A stretch of DNA of 64,000 bases. It comes from Allomyces macrogynus ATCC 38327. Lineage: Eukaryota > Blastocladiomycota > Blastocladiomycetes > Blastocladiales > Blastocladiaceae. The translations under genes and the position numbers were made by a program. The DNA is taken from positions 2,052,761 through 2,116,760 of the forward strand of contig GG745330.1 in NCBI GenBank assembly GCA_000151295.1, read 5' to 3'. Every line of letters starts with the position of its first letter. Position 1 is the first letter of the stretch. Below the pieces are notes generated by a model that made no database searches, was not told where the DNA came from, and saw only the letters and a list, made by a program, of their open reading frames with translations. Below are positions 28,214-38,774 of this stretch, piece by piece.

Positions 28214-29923
28214 ATGTCGTCAACGACCGTCACGCCGCTGCCGTCGCCGCCACCCGTTCACGCCAAGGCCAAGAAGGTGATCGATGCGCTCAACGCCGGC
28301 CTCATTGATCGCGACGAATGCATCCGCGTGCTGCTGCTCGGCCTGCTGACGGGCCAGAATGTGCTCGTGCTCGGCCCGCCTGGCACCGCCAAGTCCAAGG
28401 TCGTGACTGATCTGTTCAACCGCGTCGAGGCCACCAGCTACAAGAACGTACTGCATGCCTCGATCTCGCCCGAGACGCTCGTCGGCCCTGCCGACCTGGA
28501 ACTGCTCAAGACCAACGCCGCAGTGGGCAAGGTGCTCCTGTTGGCCGAACTCGTCTTTCTCGACGAGGTCTTCAAGGCGAGCGGCGACGTTCTCTCGATT
28601 TTGCTTCGTCTCCTGAGCGATCGCGTCATTGTCCACGGGTCCGTCTCGCAGGCGGTGCCGTTACATTTCGCCGTGGGCGCGTCGGACGAAGTGTTTCTCG
28701 ACACGGCGCAGTCGCTGCTGCTCGAACAGTTCCCACTCCGCGTGTTCGTCGACAGACTCGACGCGGAGAAGCGTCTTGAGCTGGCCAAGGGTGTGGTGGA
28801 CAAGTCGCGGCCGCACCGCCAACTTGCCAAGGCTTCTGCAGCTGCTGCCGCTGCCGAAAAGAATCTGTCCACCAAGACCTGCGGGCAGACCGCCAACCCG
28901 GACAAGCTCGACCTGGCCGCGGATATTTTCGCGATGCTCGACGCGATCGACAGCAAGGGGCCGCCGCCCTTGCCCGAGGACGTGCAGAATTTGCTCTTTC
29001 GTTTTATCGATATCGCGAACGAGCCTGTCGCCGAAGATGTGGAGATGCCCACGCCTGACTCGCACACGATGCCCGTGATCACGGACCGCGGGATCGTCAT
29101 TTTCTCGGACATGGTTCGCATCATGGCGCACCTGCACGGTCGCCCGCAGACGACGTGCATCCTTGATCTCTACCCCCTCGTCTACATGGCGTGCCGCACC
29201 AAGAACCAGCTCACGACCAAGGCCGAGCACTTTGTCTCCGAGATCACATGGGCGTTGCCGGAACTCGTCCAAACGCACGGCGCAGCGTGGGCGTATGCCG
29301 TGATTCGCGACCACCTCTTTGTGCCCGCCGCGGTCAAGGCCGAGCTCGTGTCGCACTTGCTCGCCGACATGATTCGCGCCGGCCTCGGCGACGAGGCGCT
29401 CGAGGCGCTCACCAAGGATACGCGCGTCAACCCGCACTTCGCCATTGAGTCGGTCATGGCACTGGGCCACGAGGGGCTGATCTCGTGGGCGCGGCTCGAC
29501 GACCGCACCAAGTACAACGTGGAGAAGTGGGAAAAGAACCGTGCCGAGCAGGCCGCGATGCGGGCGGCTGAAGAGGCCGAAGAGAAGCGTCGACTGCAAG
29601 AGCCATTGGTGAAAGAATACCACGAGCTGACGAAAGCCGTGCAGCAGTATGAAATGGCCAAGCGTGCCCTCGCTGCGGAGTGGGACCAGATCAACGCGGA
29701 GCATGAGCGGCAGTTTCACGAGCTGGAGGCAAAGAGCAACAGGAACAGTTCGCTTGGCGCGGCTCTTTACCGCGCTACTCTTGATGCGATTGAAAAGAAT
29801 ACCGGTGACAAGCAGGCGGCATTCAAGAAGAAGGAGGCGGCATACAACGAACACGCTGAGACCTTCCTTCCAGGTATCCGCCAGCGGCTCGCGGAAGTGC
29901 AGAGGAAGATGGAGGCGCTGTGA
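28214..29923 (+). CDS. MoxR/RavA-type AAA+ ATPase
   Basis: A single-exon gene of 569 residues. It is a ring-forming AAA+ ATPase of the MoxR branch, most like bacterial RavA. P-loop GPPGTAKS (54-61), Walker B LVFLDEVFKAS (113-123), sensor region VPLHFAVGASDEVFL and the downstream LLEQFPLRVFVD are all in place. The C-terminal part (about 400-569) is a charged coiled coil (EEKRRLQEPLVKEYHELTKA). In bacteria such proteins act with a VWA partner as chaperones; no VWA gene is adjacent here. The absence of introns and the bacterial-type domain hint at acquisition from bacteria, but RavA-like proteins also occur in other eukaryotes. The start is the ATG at 28214 (context GCCATGTCG). Confidence 0.8.
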   Translation: MSSTTVTPLPSPPPVHAKAKKVIDALNAGLIDRDECIRVLLLGLLTGQNVLVLGPPGTAKSKVVTDLFNRVEATSYKNVLHASISPETLVGPADLELLKTNAAVGKVLLLAELVFLDEVFKASGDVLSILLRLLSDRVIVHGSVSQAVPLHFAVGASDEVFLDTAQSLLLEQFPLRVFVDRLDAEKRLELAKGVVDKSRPHRQLAKASAAAAAAEKNLSTKTCGQTANPDKLDLAADIFAMLDAIDSKGPPPLPEDVQNLLFRFIDIANEPVAEDVEMPTPDSHTMPVITDRGIVIFSDMVRIMAHLHGRPQTTCILDLYPLVYMACRTKNQLTTKAEHFVSEITWALPELVQTHGAAWAYAVIRDHLFVPAAVKAELVSHLLADMIRAGLGDEALEALTKDTRVNPHFAIESVMALGHEGLISWARLDDRTKYNVEKWEKNRAEQAAMRAAEEAEEKRRLQEPLVKEYHELTKAVQQYEMAKRALAAEWDQINAEHERQFHELEAKSNRNSSLGAALYRATLDAIEKNTGDKQAAFKKKEAAYNEHAETFLPGIRQRLAEVQRKMEAL

Positions 29924-30309
29924 ATGATTTGTAAATTGCATTATACGTTGTTTTGTGACCCTTTTGCGCGTTCGTGGGCATGGCATGTGCACATTGCCGA
30001 CACACTGCACCAAGTCCAACCGGCACGCACGGCCGGCTGTGCAAAGCGCAGCGTGCGTGGCTGTGATCGATGCATTGGTCGTCGACTTGGTGCAGCTGCA
30101 AGATGGCGGGCAGCGACAACGCGAGACGCGCCGGAACACAAGAGCGAGACAGCTTTGCTTCATTATACAAGTGATCGATCACGACATTGTTGATGGTCCG
30201 CCACCACTCCCGTCGTCACCGGCCGCGCGCTCGACAGCCACCGTCGCCCCACTGCTCCTCACTCGGTCCAACTTGCAGCATTCGAGCCGCACAACCGTGT
30301 TCTCGACCC

Positions 30310-31552
30310 ATGGCGTCACGTTCCAGGACGGCACTCTTCGTGCAATGCCGTCAGTCGGCACTCGCGTTGCGCCGCACGCAAGCCGCCAATGGCGCGCCCG
30401 GCGCACCTGACCGCGGCACCCCACGGCACGGTGACGGCGCCGACGTCGAGAAACTCGGTCTTCTCGATGGCGGCAATGGTAACGGAGGTGGAGGACGCGA
30501 CGGCAAGCACGCTGCCGTGTCGGTGACAGCCACTGCGGCGCTCCCGCCCGCGTGGGTCGATGCAGTCGAGGCGATTGAGGGGATGTTTGTGCGGATCGGG
30601 CACGAACGTACGGTTCCACGTGCTCTTGCTCTTGCCACGTCCCAGGCGTGGACTGATCCGCACCCTGCCAGTTACGCACCTCACGGCGCTGCACAAGCAG
30701 CACCTGCTCCCCGGATTCGCCGACGCCGCTGACGACCACGTGGATGTCGGTATCGACCACACGACCACGCTCGTCACGGACTTGCTCAAGCAGGCTGGCG
30801 CCAAGATCAAGCAGTTTGAGCGCACGCGCGGCGGGCCCAAGACCACGCCGCAAGAGGCCAAAGTGCACACGAACGTGACGGCGCAGCTGGCCGCGCGGCT
30901 CGCGGCGCTGTCGAGCGAGTTTCGGAAAGCGCAGGGGAATTACATGAAGCGTACGCACGCCTGTTTGCGGAATCGGTCGCGCACCGGCAAGCGACTGGCT
31001 GACCTTGGATTTGCGCGTTGGTTAGGTTTGCAGGCGCGCAGCGTCAAGTCGGCCCCGACCATGTTTGGCGTCCCCGACGCGGACCGCAACGACCGCGACG
31101 ACGCCGAGAGTCTAGACGGCGGCGGCGGGACGGCCGTGGCCAAGTTCACTGACCAGCAGCTCGTGACCGTGAACCAGCAAAACGACTTGATTGCGCAGCG
31201 CGACAAGGACATTGAGGAGATTGCGCGCACGATTGGCGAAATTGCCGAGCTCTTCCGCGACATGCAGAACATGGTGATTGAGCAGGGCAGTTTGCTGGTG
31301 CGTAAGCGGATTCATCGGTTGCGGATGGATACGCCCTGACGGATGAGTGACGCGTTGGTGTTCTGCGATTAGGACCGCATCGACTACAACATGCAGCAGG
31401 CCGCGGCCAACGTGGAGAGCGGTAACGAGGAGCTTGACAAGGCCGTCAAGCACCAGGCGTCGGCGCGCAAGAAAATGCTCATTTACTTGCTCGTGCTCGC
31501 GATTGTCGCCGTCGTTGTGCTGCTCGCACTGAAGCGATCCAGGTCGTCGTAA
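30310..31552 (+). CDS. TLG2: Syntaxin-16/TLG2-type t-SNARE
   Basis: Qa-SNARE of the trans-Golgi/endosome system. The start ATG at 30310 (MASRSRTALFVQCRQ) begins a low-complexity N-terminus. PPAWVDAVEAIEGM and then HLTALHKQHLLPGFADAADD open the Habc domain, with GIDHTTTLVTDLLKQAGAKI and then a helix ending LAALSSEFRKAQGNYMKR. The SNARE motif is QQNDLIAQRDKDIEEIARTI, continuing GEIAELFRDMQNMVIEQGSL. A further exon (about 31374-31552) gives DYNMQQAAANVESGNEELDK and a C-terminal membrane anchor (MLIYLLVLAIVAVVVLLAL). Introns are visible at about 30610-30650, about 30950-31030 and about 31300-31373. Confidence 0.88.
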
Positions 31553-31707
31553 TCCTGGGGACTATGAGTTGACTTGGGAGGTGGGGGACGACTCTGAATA
31601 AGGGCCCTAAATGTGATTCTCATTTTTGCAGAACGTTGGCACGTTGAGGTGCAATCAATATCCATGCTTCAATTCGATTCCACAGGCGAGTCTTCAGTCT
31701 CACACCA

Positions 31708-34700
31708 TCACCGCTCGCGCTTCGGGCACACAATCCCGCATGGGCGATACATTTTGATGATAAAGTGCGCGGAGCGTAAATTCTTGCACACGGCCGTGAG
31801 AAAGACCGACTGGCCATAGTCGAACCGCAAGTGCGCATCTACGTGGTCCGCATGCACACAGTGAGTAACCCTCGTTGCTTGAACCCACGAACACGTGGCA
31901 CCAAAACACGTACGCGACCGCACCCAGTACCCCTTCCACAACGCCTGAAGCCTCGTCGCCGCTGCATGCCGCGTGCGCAACTTCTCCGCGCGGACCCGCC
32001 GCATCCTCCTTGCGCGCCACGCAGCCTGCAACACCAGCGCCGCGTGGACCATCATCAGTCCGTGCCGGTGCCTCACCATCGCGGCACCCAACCCAGCAAG
32101 TCGCGTGCGAATATCCGGCCGCAGCACCGCACGGAGACACGCGCCGCGCCAGACGCGCTGAATCGTGGTGGCTGCCTGGATCTGCGCGTGCTGTGCCTTG
32201 GTCTCGAGCAACCGCGCATAGAGCGGGCGCCACCACCGCGCAATGATGCGCGCGGCGTGGTCGATCTGCTCGAGCTTCTTGCGGAAGCGGGACGCAAAGG
32301 GGGAGTTGCGGAACCGCGCCCAGTCCCGGAACTTGGTCTGGATTGTGCGTGCCGCGTGGTGCAGGACCGCGACGGGTTGCCGGTACTTGAGCCCTGGGAA
32401 TGGAACGGGTGCGGTGGGGCGAGTGCGTCAGTCAGGACCCACCGACCGCGGCTACAATCCCATCAAACTGGTAAAAATAATCAACGTACGCATCAGGCAC
32501 ACCGACATGTACATTCTGACCCGCCAGTTGCGCTGAATCACGAGCGCGGCATGATGCTTGGCCGCGCGCACGCGGCGCAACTTGCGCCGCGCCATCCTCT
32601 GAATCAGTACCGCCGCACGGTGCTGCGCCGACAACAACTCACGGCGCCACCGGCGCCCGCGGAACACGCGCCACGCGCGCTGGATCTTGGTCGCCGCCAG
32701 ACTCCGCCGGTAGACGGACGGCGGGAACTGCGACCACGACCGGTCATCGTCGCCCGTCGCCAACGACCGCGACTGCGTTTTCTCGAGTGCCAGGTGCACG
32801 CGCTCCTCTTCATCTTGGATCGAGGTCGTACCGTTGGATGGTGCGGTCGAGATCGAAGGTGCGGGAGGGGCGAGGGTGGCGGAGGTGCCCGCGGGTGCGC
32901 CAGGGCGAGGGAGAGGGGCGGTGCTGCTCGAGTCGGTGCTGACGGTCGACCCCATGGCGGAGCCCGTGGAGAGGGAGAGGAGGCCGACGTCGGGCGCGGC
33001 TGGGAAGGGTGCGCTGGCGGGCGGGTCGACGAGCGTGCTCGAGTTTATGTAGTTTGAGCCGAGCGAGGTCGTGGCCGTGAGGACGGGCTGCACCATGAGC
33101 TCGTTCAAGGACGTGGCCGAGACCGAGTTCATGAACGGGTGCAGGCCAAAGTTGACGCGCATTTCCTGCGACGCACCCGACGCTTGGTCTATAGTGGAGC
33201 GAACAACGGGGAGGTGAGCGGAAAAAAGAGTGAAGGGACATCAAGACCGGAGACATAGTGCGTACGGGAATACATGGAAAATACGGGCACCAAGACGCGG
33301 TTTAAGAGCATGTCCGCCTGCTGCTCGCGCTGCACTTCCGAGAAATGTATGGCGCCATTCCCAAACGCCGGCGGGTAGACGCGGTCCTCGCGCACGAGAC
33401 TCAGCGACCCTTCGACGAGATCCACGACCAGGCCAAACGTGCGCGTGACGAGCATCCCGCCAATCACCTCGCTAGGCGCGCTCTTGGCACCGCCCAACGC
33501 GCCCGCATCAACGTACCGCTCCGGCAGTCCCATGAAGTAGACGTTGCCGTCATACGACAGGCCCAGCGACAAGTCGTCCGACCCGGGGTAGAGCGGGCTC
33601 GATTCGCTCATCGTCGTTCCCGTACTGGGCCCCGCACCCGTCGCGGGCGCGACGGCGACCCCGACGCGCCACGCTGTCGCCGTGGCCCCTTCCGGGACCG
33701 AAAATTCGAAATACACGCGACACTGGCGCTCAATCGCGTCGGCCATTTGCGACAACACTTTCACGGCCGTCTGCGCACTGCTTACAGCGACCGCGGGTCC
33801 CGGCCCGCCCATGATCGAGTCGTCGACGTAGTGCGACGCGGGGGAGGTGAGGCCCGGGTTGGGTGGCGCGGCGAGACACGCATCATACCCGAGCGCCGTG
33901 AGCGCGTGCTTGAGCACGCCCTGCGCGTAGAGCGGGTAGGCAATCGCGTCGGCGAGCACGTGGTGACCCGGGTGCAGCAGGTCGAGTGCACGCGCCATGA
34001 CGTGCAGAAAGGATGTGGTCGTGTCGCCCGAGGCACGTGCGGCTTGCGCGGTGCGGAGTGCTGAGTGGAGCAGGTTAAGAAGAACGGGGCGGGAGCCGAG
34101 GAGCCCGCGCGTGAACCCGCGTGTTGCAAAGACGGTGGCCCATCCGGGTGGGCGCGCGGTGGATTGCGTGGGAGATTGTGGTGGGGAATGGGTGTCGGAT
34201 TGCGGTTCGGGTGACGGGGGTCCTCTGGATGCTGGCTCGGACGAAGGGTCGGCGAGGGCCATGGCGAGCCGGCTGGTTGAAACTTGGATCGGACAGGTAG
34301 AGGGCGGAGCGCGCAGAAAGACGCGGCGCGAGAGCACACCGGGCACGTCGTCTTGCGAGAGCAAACCCCACGCGATTCCGTCGCGCACGAGCGCGACCGA
34401 CCTGGCGCGATCCACGGCGAGCAGCAAGTCCGAGGCCGTGAAGGAAATCAAGTCGCCGAGCCGCAGCATAATCGCGGGCCCTTGGTGGAACAAGTGGCGA
34501 AGCTCGCGCTTGGTCGCCAACCGACGTGCCCAAACGGCCTGCAAAAACTCGTCGCGGTGCTGCTGGATCAGCTGCGAGAGCTCCTGCTCGTGGCCAATCT
34601 TGGCGAGCACGCGCGCCTTGATCATGGCCGACCGTAGCCCTTGGTTGATGACGGCGGCGAGCGCCTCGGCGTGAAAATGGTCCATGCGCTCCTCGTCGTC

Positions 34701-35306
34701 GGCACGGTCCATGCGCGCCTTGAGCCGCTGCACTTCACGTACACGGCGCAGGCTCGTTTCCTTGCGCAGATACACGGCGTGCGCCTGGACGTGCGCGCCC
34801 AAGTCGCGCACGTGGCCGAGCTCGCGCACGCCGAGAGCCATGCGACGCAGGCCGCCGAGCCGGGCATTGTTGTTGGTGGAGGTTCCGCTGTTCCCCGAGG
34901 ACCCGCTTCCGCCGCCACCGCGCGAGGCGCCGAGCATGCGCGATTCGCGTCTTGGGGACCCGCTGCCCGACTGGTCAAGCGCCGAAGGCGGCACGTCCCA
35001 GGCCGGGGTGCCGAGCGAGTAGGTTGGCGCAATTGACGAGGCGCGGCGCGCCCGCTGGGCTGCCGACGAGGAAGACGATGCGTGCGGAGGCGGCTTTGAC
35101 GCTGCGCTGCCGCGCTTGGACGGCGACATGGACGGCGCGCGCGTGCGGGACGCCGGTGGAGGCGGTGCGTGCGGGTGCGGGCGCGCGGGCGTGTTTATCG
35201 GAGGTACTAGTGCGGTGCTGGCGGGCGCTGAAGACGCGCCGGGCCCGACAGGTGGCGGCGCGACGCCGAGCGCCGTGCGACGGCCTCTTGGCGGCGCGGC
35301 GGCCAT
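31708..35306 (-). CDS. Large protein with eight or more IQ calmodulin-binding motifs
   Basis: From the ATG at 35306, a first exon of about 700 codons has a Pro/Ser/Ala-rich N-terminus. A long charged helical region follows (YLRKETSLRRVREVQRLKAR, LSQLIQQHRDEFLQAVWARR) and a C-terminal globular region. It splices (GTACGC..CTATAG, in phase) to an exon at 32452-33187, which carries IQ motifs ATKIQRAWRVFRGRRWRREL, AVLIQRMARRKLRRVR and LVIQRNWRVRM. A following exon adds ARTIQTKFRDWARFR, ARIIARWWRPLYARL and TTIQRVWRGACLRAVLR, LVLQAAWRARRMRRVR and ATRLQALWKGYWVRSRT. It is likely a calmodulin-binding cytoskeletal or ciliary protein. No myosin motor is present. No named orthologue was recognised. Confidence 0.65.
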
Positions 35307-36036
35307 GGTGGAAATACGGGGCAGTGGAGTCGGCAAGAAACAGTTGCAGCAAGTGAGCGCGACGGGCGCGTAGTCGTTTGGGTTGTCGGGCACCGTCGTC
35401 GTTGAGCGTCATCGCCACTGCTGCGGCCGTCGTGGGCAAACGGCGCTGGAGGAGCGATCGCTTCGCGGCTCGTCTCGCGCCGTGCACGTGGCGTTCGCGT
35501 GGCCGTCGTGACCGCGTGGCGCTGGGCGTCCTCCGCTTCGTCAACCCATGTGTGCGCCTGATCCTTCATCCTTGTCGTCGTCGTCGCCGAGCACAGCGGC
35601 AGCACCACCGCGGCGCTGGTATCGGCGACTACGGACGCCGGGTAACTTCCCGAGAGCGCTACATGCGCGGCCGCTGCTGGATCCGGCCGCAGGTGATCGG
35701 TCAGCTCGCCATCGGCACGCTCCACATCTGGACCAGGAGCACAGCGTCGAGTGTCGAGTGTCGATCACGTCTTCTCTCCTCGACGTGACCGTGTCGTCGT
35801 TTGAATGCTCGCTTTCACATGGTCATGTCGTGCACCGGAACTCACGCGCGCACGACAGCGTGTCCTTCCACAGCAGCGTTGGTCCCACAAGACCACTGTT
35901 TTACCCACACCGTTTCCCGTCTTGACATGATGATCTGAGCCTCGTTGGCTTGCGGTCGGCCCTGCGCGCCGCCAAACACAAGCTTGTGATTGAAGCTGCA
36001 AGTACCCGCAACCCGTCCACCGGCACCGCGCGCGCC
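35307..36036. other. Divergent intergenic region
   Basis: This region separates the IQ-protein gene (-) from the BBOF1 gene (+) and must hold both promoters. No further gene or clear motif was found. Confidence 0.5.
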
Positions 36037-38618
36037 ATGGCTACCCGCGCGGCCGCCAAGCCGGCTAAACCGCCCGCCACCCGCGCGAGTGCATCCACTG
36101 TACCGGCAGCTGCCAGCATCACCAAATCGGCCCCACTCTCGTCAACGCCGCCGTCAGCCGATGCTTCGTCGCGTCCTGCACGCGGTGCCGCTGCCGCTGC
36201 CGCTGCCGCTGCCGCTGCCGGATCGCGCCGCCGATCGGTCGTCTCACCCGCACCGCGCGCATCGCAAACTTCTGGTGCTGCCGGTGCAAGTACTACCAAC
36301 CCAGTCCTAGGGTCGCGCAATGCCCTCGCGACGACGCCCGCATCGGCCGGCGAGCGTGCGCTTGAGGTGACGCTCGAAACCACGTCCAAGGCGCTCGCTA
36401 TGTACAAGGAGCGGCTCGGCAACCTGTACGCTCGGAGCTTGCCAGGATTGCGGTCGGCGCGATTGTCATCTAAGCCGTGATTCTTCTCCTGCTGGTTTAC
36501 AGGATTCAAGTCAACTCGGAGCTTCAGAACCAGTGCCAGGAGCAGGAAAAGGACGCGGTCCGTGTCGTGTTGCCTCCGCCGGTGTCACTCCTCGAATCGC
36601 TGCGTTGCTGACCGTGCACACAACGTACCTCGCACACCAGATCGAGGTCATGGGCGCGCTGCGCGACGAAGTCGAGAAAAAGGACCGCGAAATCATTGCG
36701 CTGCGCACCGCGCTCGACCAGCACCGGCTCGCGTCGGAGCAACAGGCCAAGGACATTCACGCCTCGTATGCGCGCCGCACCGAAGGTAAGTTATGAGCTG
36801 CCTCCTTGTACTATCGTCTCGATGCGATGGATTGACCCACCACGCCAACCATCCACGCATTCATTACATAGACCTCAACAGCATCATCACGGAAAAGGAG
36901 GCCGTCATCAAAATCATGGAGCAGGAAGTCGCCGCGGTCAAGGACTTCAAGGTGCGCGGGCCTATGTTACTTCCTCGCTCAATTCCGCCCCTCGATCAAA
37001 CGACTTTCCGGTTCATTTCTCCACTTTGACGTTTCTTAGCGCAAGCGCGCCGAGCTCATGAAGGAAGTCGAGTCGCAAAAGACGCAAATGGCCGAAATGG
37101 AGCGCCGCTTCAAGGAGTCCATGGTGCGCATGGAACGCAAGTTTTTCGAGGAAAAGGTGCGCTTGCAAAAGGAAACGCACCGCAAGATTGCCGACCTGGC
37201 CGCCAAGGCGCACCGCGAGGCGCTCGCCACACTCGACGAAACCACGAAGGACATGTGCCGCGAAAACGTGCGGCTCGCCGAGGCGCTCAAGGCGCACATG
37301 GCCGCGACCGAGGACTTGACGCGTGCGAATGCCAAGCTGGGCGCGCAGAACGCGCACTTGGCCCAGGAAAAAGACATGAACGACGTGATTGTGCGCGACA
37401 AGATCATTGCCGCCAAGAACCAGAACCAGGTGATCAAGGACCTCGAGGGCAAAGTAGTCACGCTCGAACAGACGCTGAGCCATGTCGTGCGCGAGTTTGA
37501 AGTGGAGCGCGCGATTTTGCGGTCGACGGCGCGTGAGGAACTCGACGAGGTGAAGCGGCTCGCTGCGCAGCTCAAGCTCAACCTCGACCGCAAGACGCAG
37601 GAAATGCGATACATCAAGGTACTGGTATTCTCAATTGGTGTGCGATGGCCCCGCTCCTGCTCACTCCTGCTCCCCGCTTTGCGACAACTAGAAACTCGCC
37701 AACCACATTCTCGAACAGCGCACCGACGTCGAGACCTTTTTCATGGACGCGCTCGACCACGTGCGGCAAGAAATCGCGCGCGCGCAAACGCAGGAGCGCA
37801 AGCGGCGCGTGCAAGAGTACTCGCAGCACCTACGTGCGCACCATTCGGGCGTGCACGGCGGCATGGTTGCAGTCCCGCCCGTCTCGCTCGATACTGCCGT
37901 GCAGCACGCGCGCCAGCCGCGCAATGCGAGCCCAGCGGGGTCAGTTGCGTCGTCGTCGACCCGGTCGCTCAGCCGGCACCGGCGCGGCCATACGCGCGAT
38001 GAGCCGGTCGACGCGGGGCCGACGCCGGTGATTGATGTGGCGAGCTTGTCGTGGGAGGACCGCGAGCGCGTGTTGCGTGTCCTGTTTGCGCGCATGAATG
38101 GGTTGCTAAAGGACGAGAAGCCGGCCGAGTCGCACGCGTCGACAGAGACGCCGTCGAGTCGCGCATCGCTGCTGGCTGATGTCAGGAGGCGCGCGCGCCG
38201 CGCGAGTCGGAGCCGAAGTAGGGGCCGGGTGCGGCAGCGAACGGCCGATAGCGATGGATACCACGACGAGTCGATCGTGGATACAGGTGGGCGGACGAGT
38301 GTGGATTCCGTTGCGTTTGCGAGCCACCCTGGCCCGTACGGCCTTGGGGCTGTTGAGCCGGCGTCAGTCCCACCGCCATCGACGCCTCTGTTCGAGGAAG
38401 GACCGGCAAGCGACGAGGTCGGAGCCGCTGACGCAAAGGACGACTGTGCGGTTCTGCCGGCGGTCGTCGGACACGAACCGCCCGTGAGCACTCCGCCATT
38501 GGTGGTGCCGATGATCGTGGAGCCCGAGATTTGCGTGACTACTTCTTCTTCGTCTTCCAATCCTCCTCTGAATCCACCAGTACTTCCCGAAATTGAGGTG
38601 TCGGAGCACATGGGGTAA
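36037..38618 (+). CDS. BBOF1: Basal body-orientation factor 1 homologue (coiled coil)
   Basis: A ciliary protein needed in animals for alignment/maintenance of motile-cilium basal bodies. The start ATG at 36037 begins a polyAla, low-complexity N-terminus, including (GCTGCC)n at about 36187-36222. Exons then give IEVMGALRDEVEKKDREIIA, LNSIITEKEAVIKIMEQEVA and a long coiled coil from about 37045 (MERKFFEEKVRLQKETHRKI, LDETTKDMCRENVRLAEALK, KVVTLEQTLSHVVREFEVER). The family-specific segment ANHILEQRTDVETFFMDALD (about 37690) follows an intron that starts near 37618. The C-terminal 250 residues are Ser/Pro/Arg-rich and unlike animal BBOF1. This gene implies a flagellated stage. Confidence 0.75.
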
Positions 38619-38774
38619 ATACAACGTGGAGTGGCCCTGGCCTGAGATTGATGATGCCTGGGCTTTAGATGAGCACCAAACGCGCGACCTGGTTCGGTGT
38701 GACGTGTATTGGTTGTTTCGACCAGACGACACGACCAACATTCAGTACACTTACGCCCAACCTGACCCGACCGC

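Noticed and set aside
28661..30163. 500-codon minus-strand frame antisense to the RavA gene
   Set aside because: It mirrors codon-periodic GC-rich coding DNA and has no domain. The plus-strand AAA+ motifs are unambiguous.
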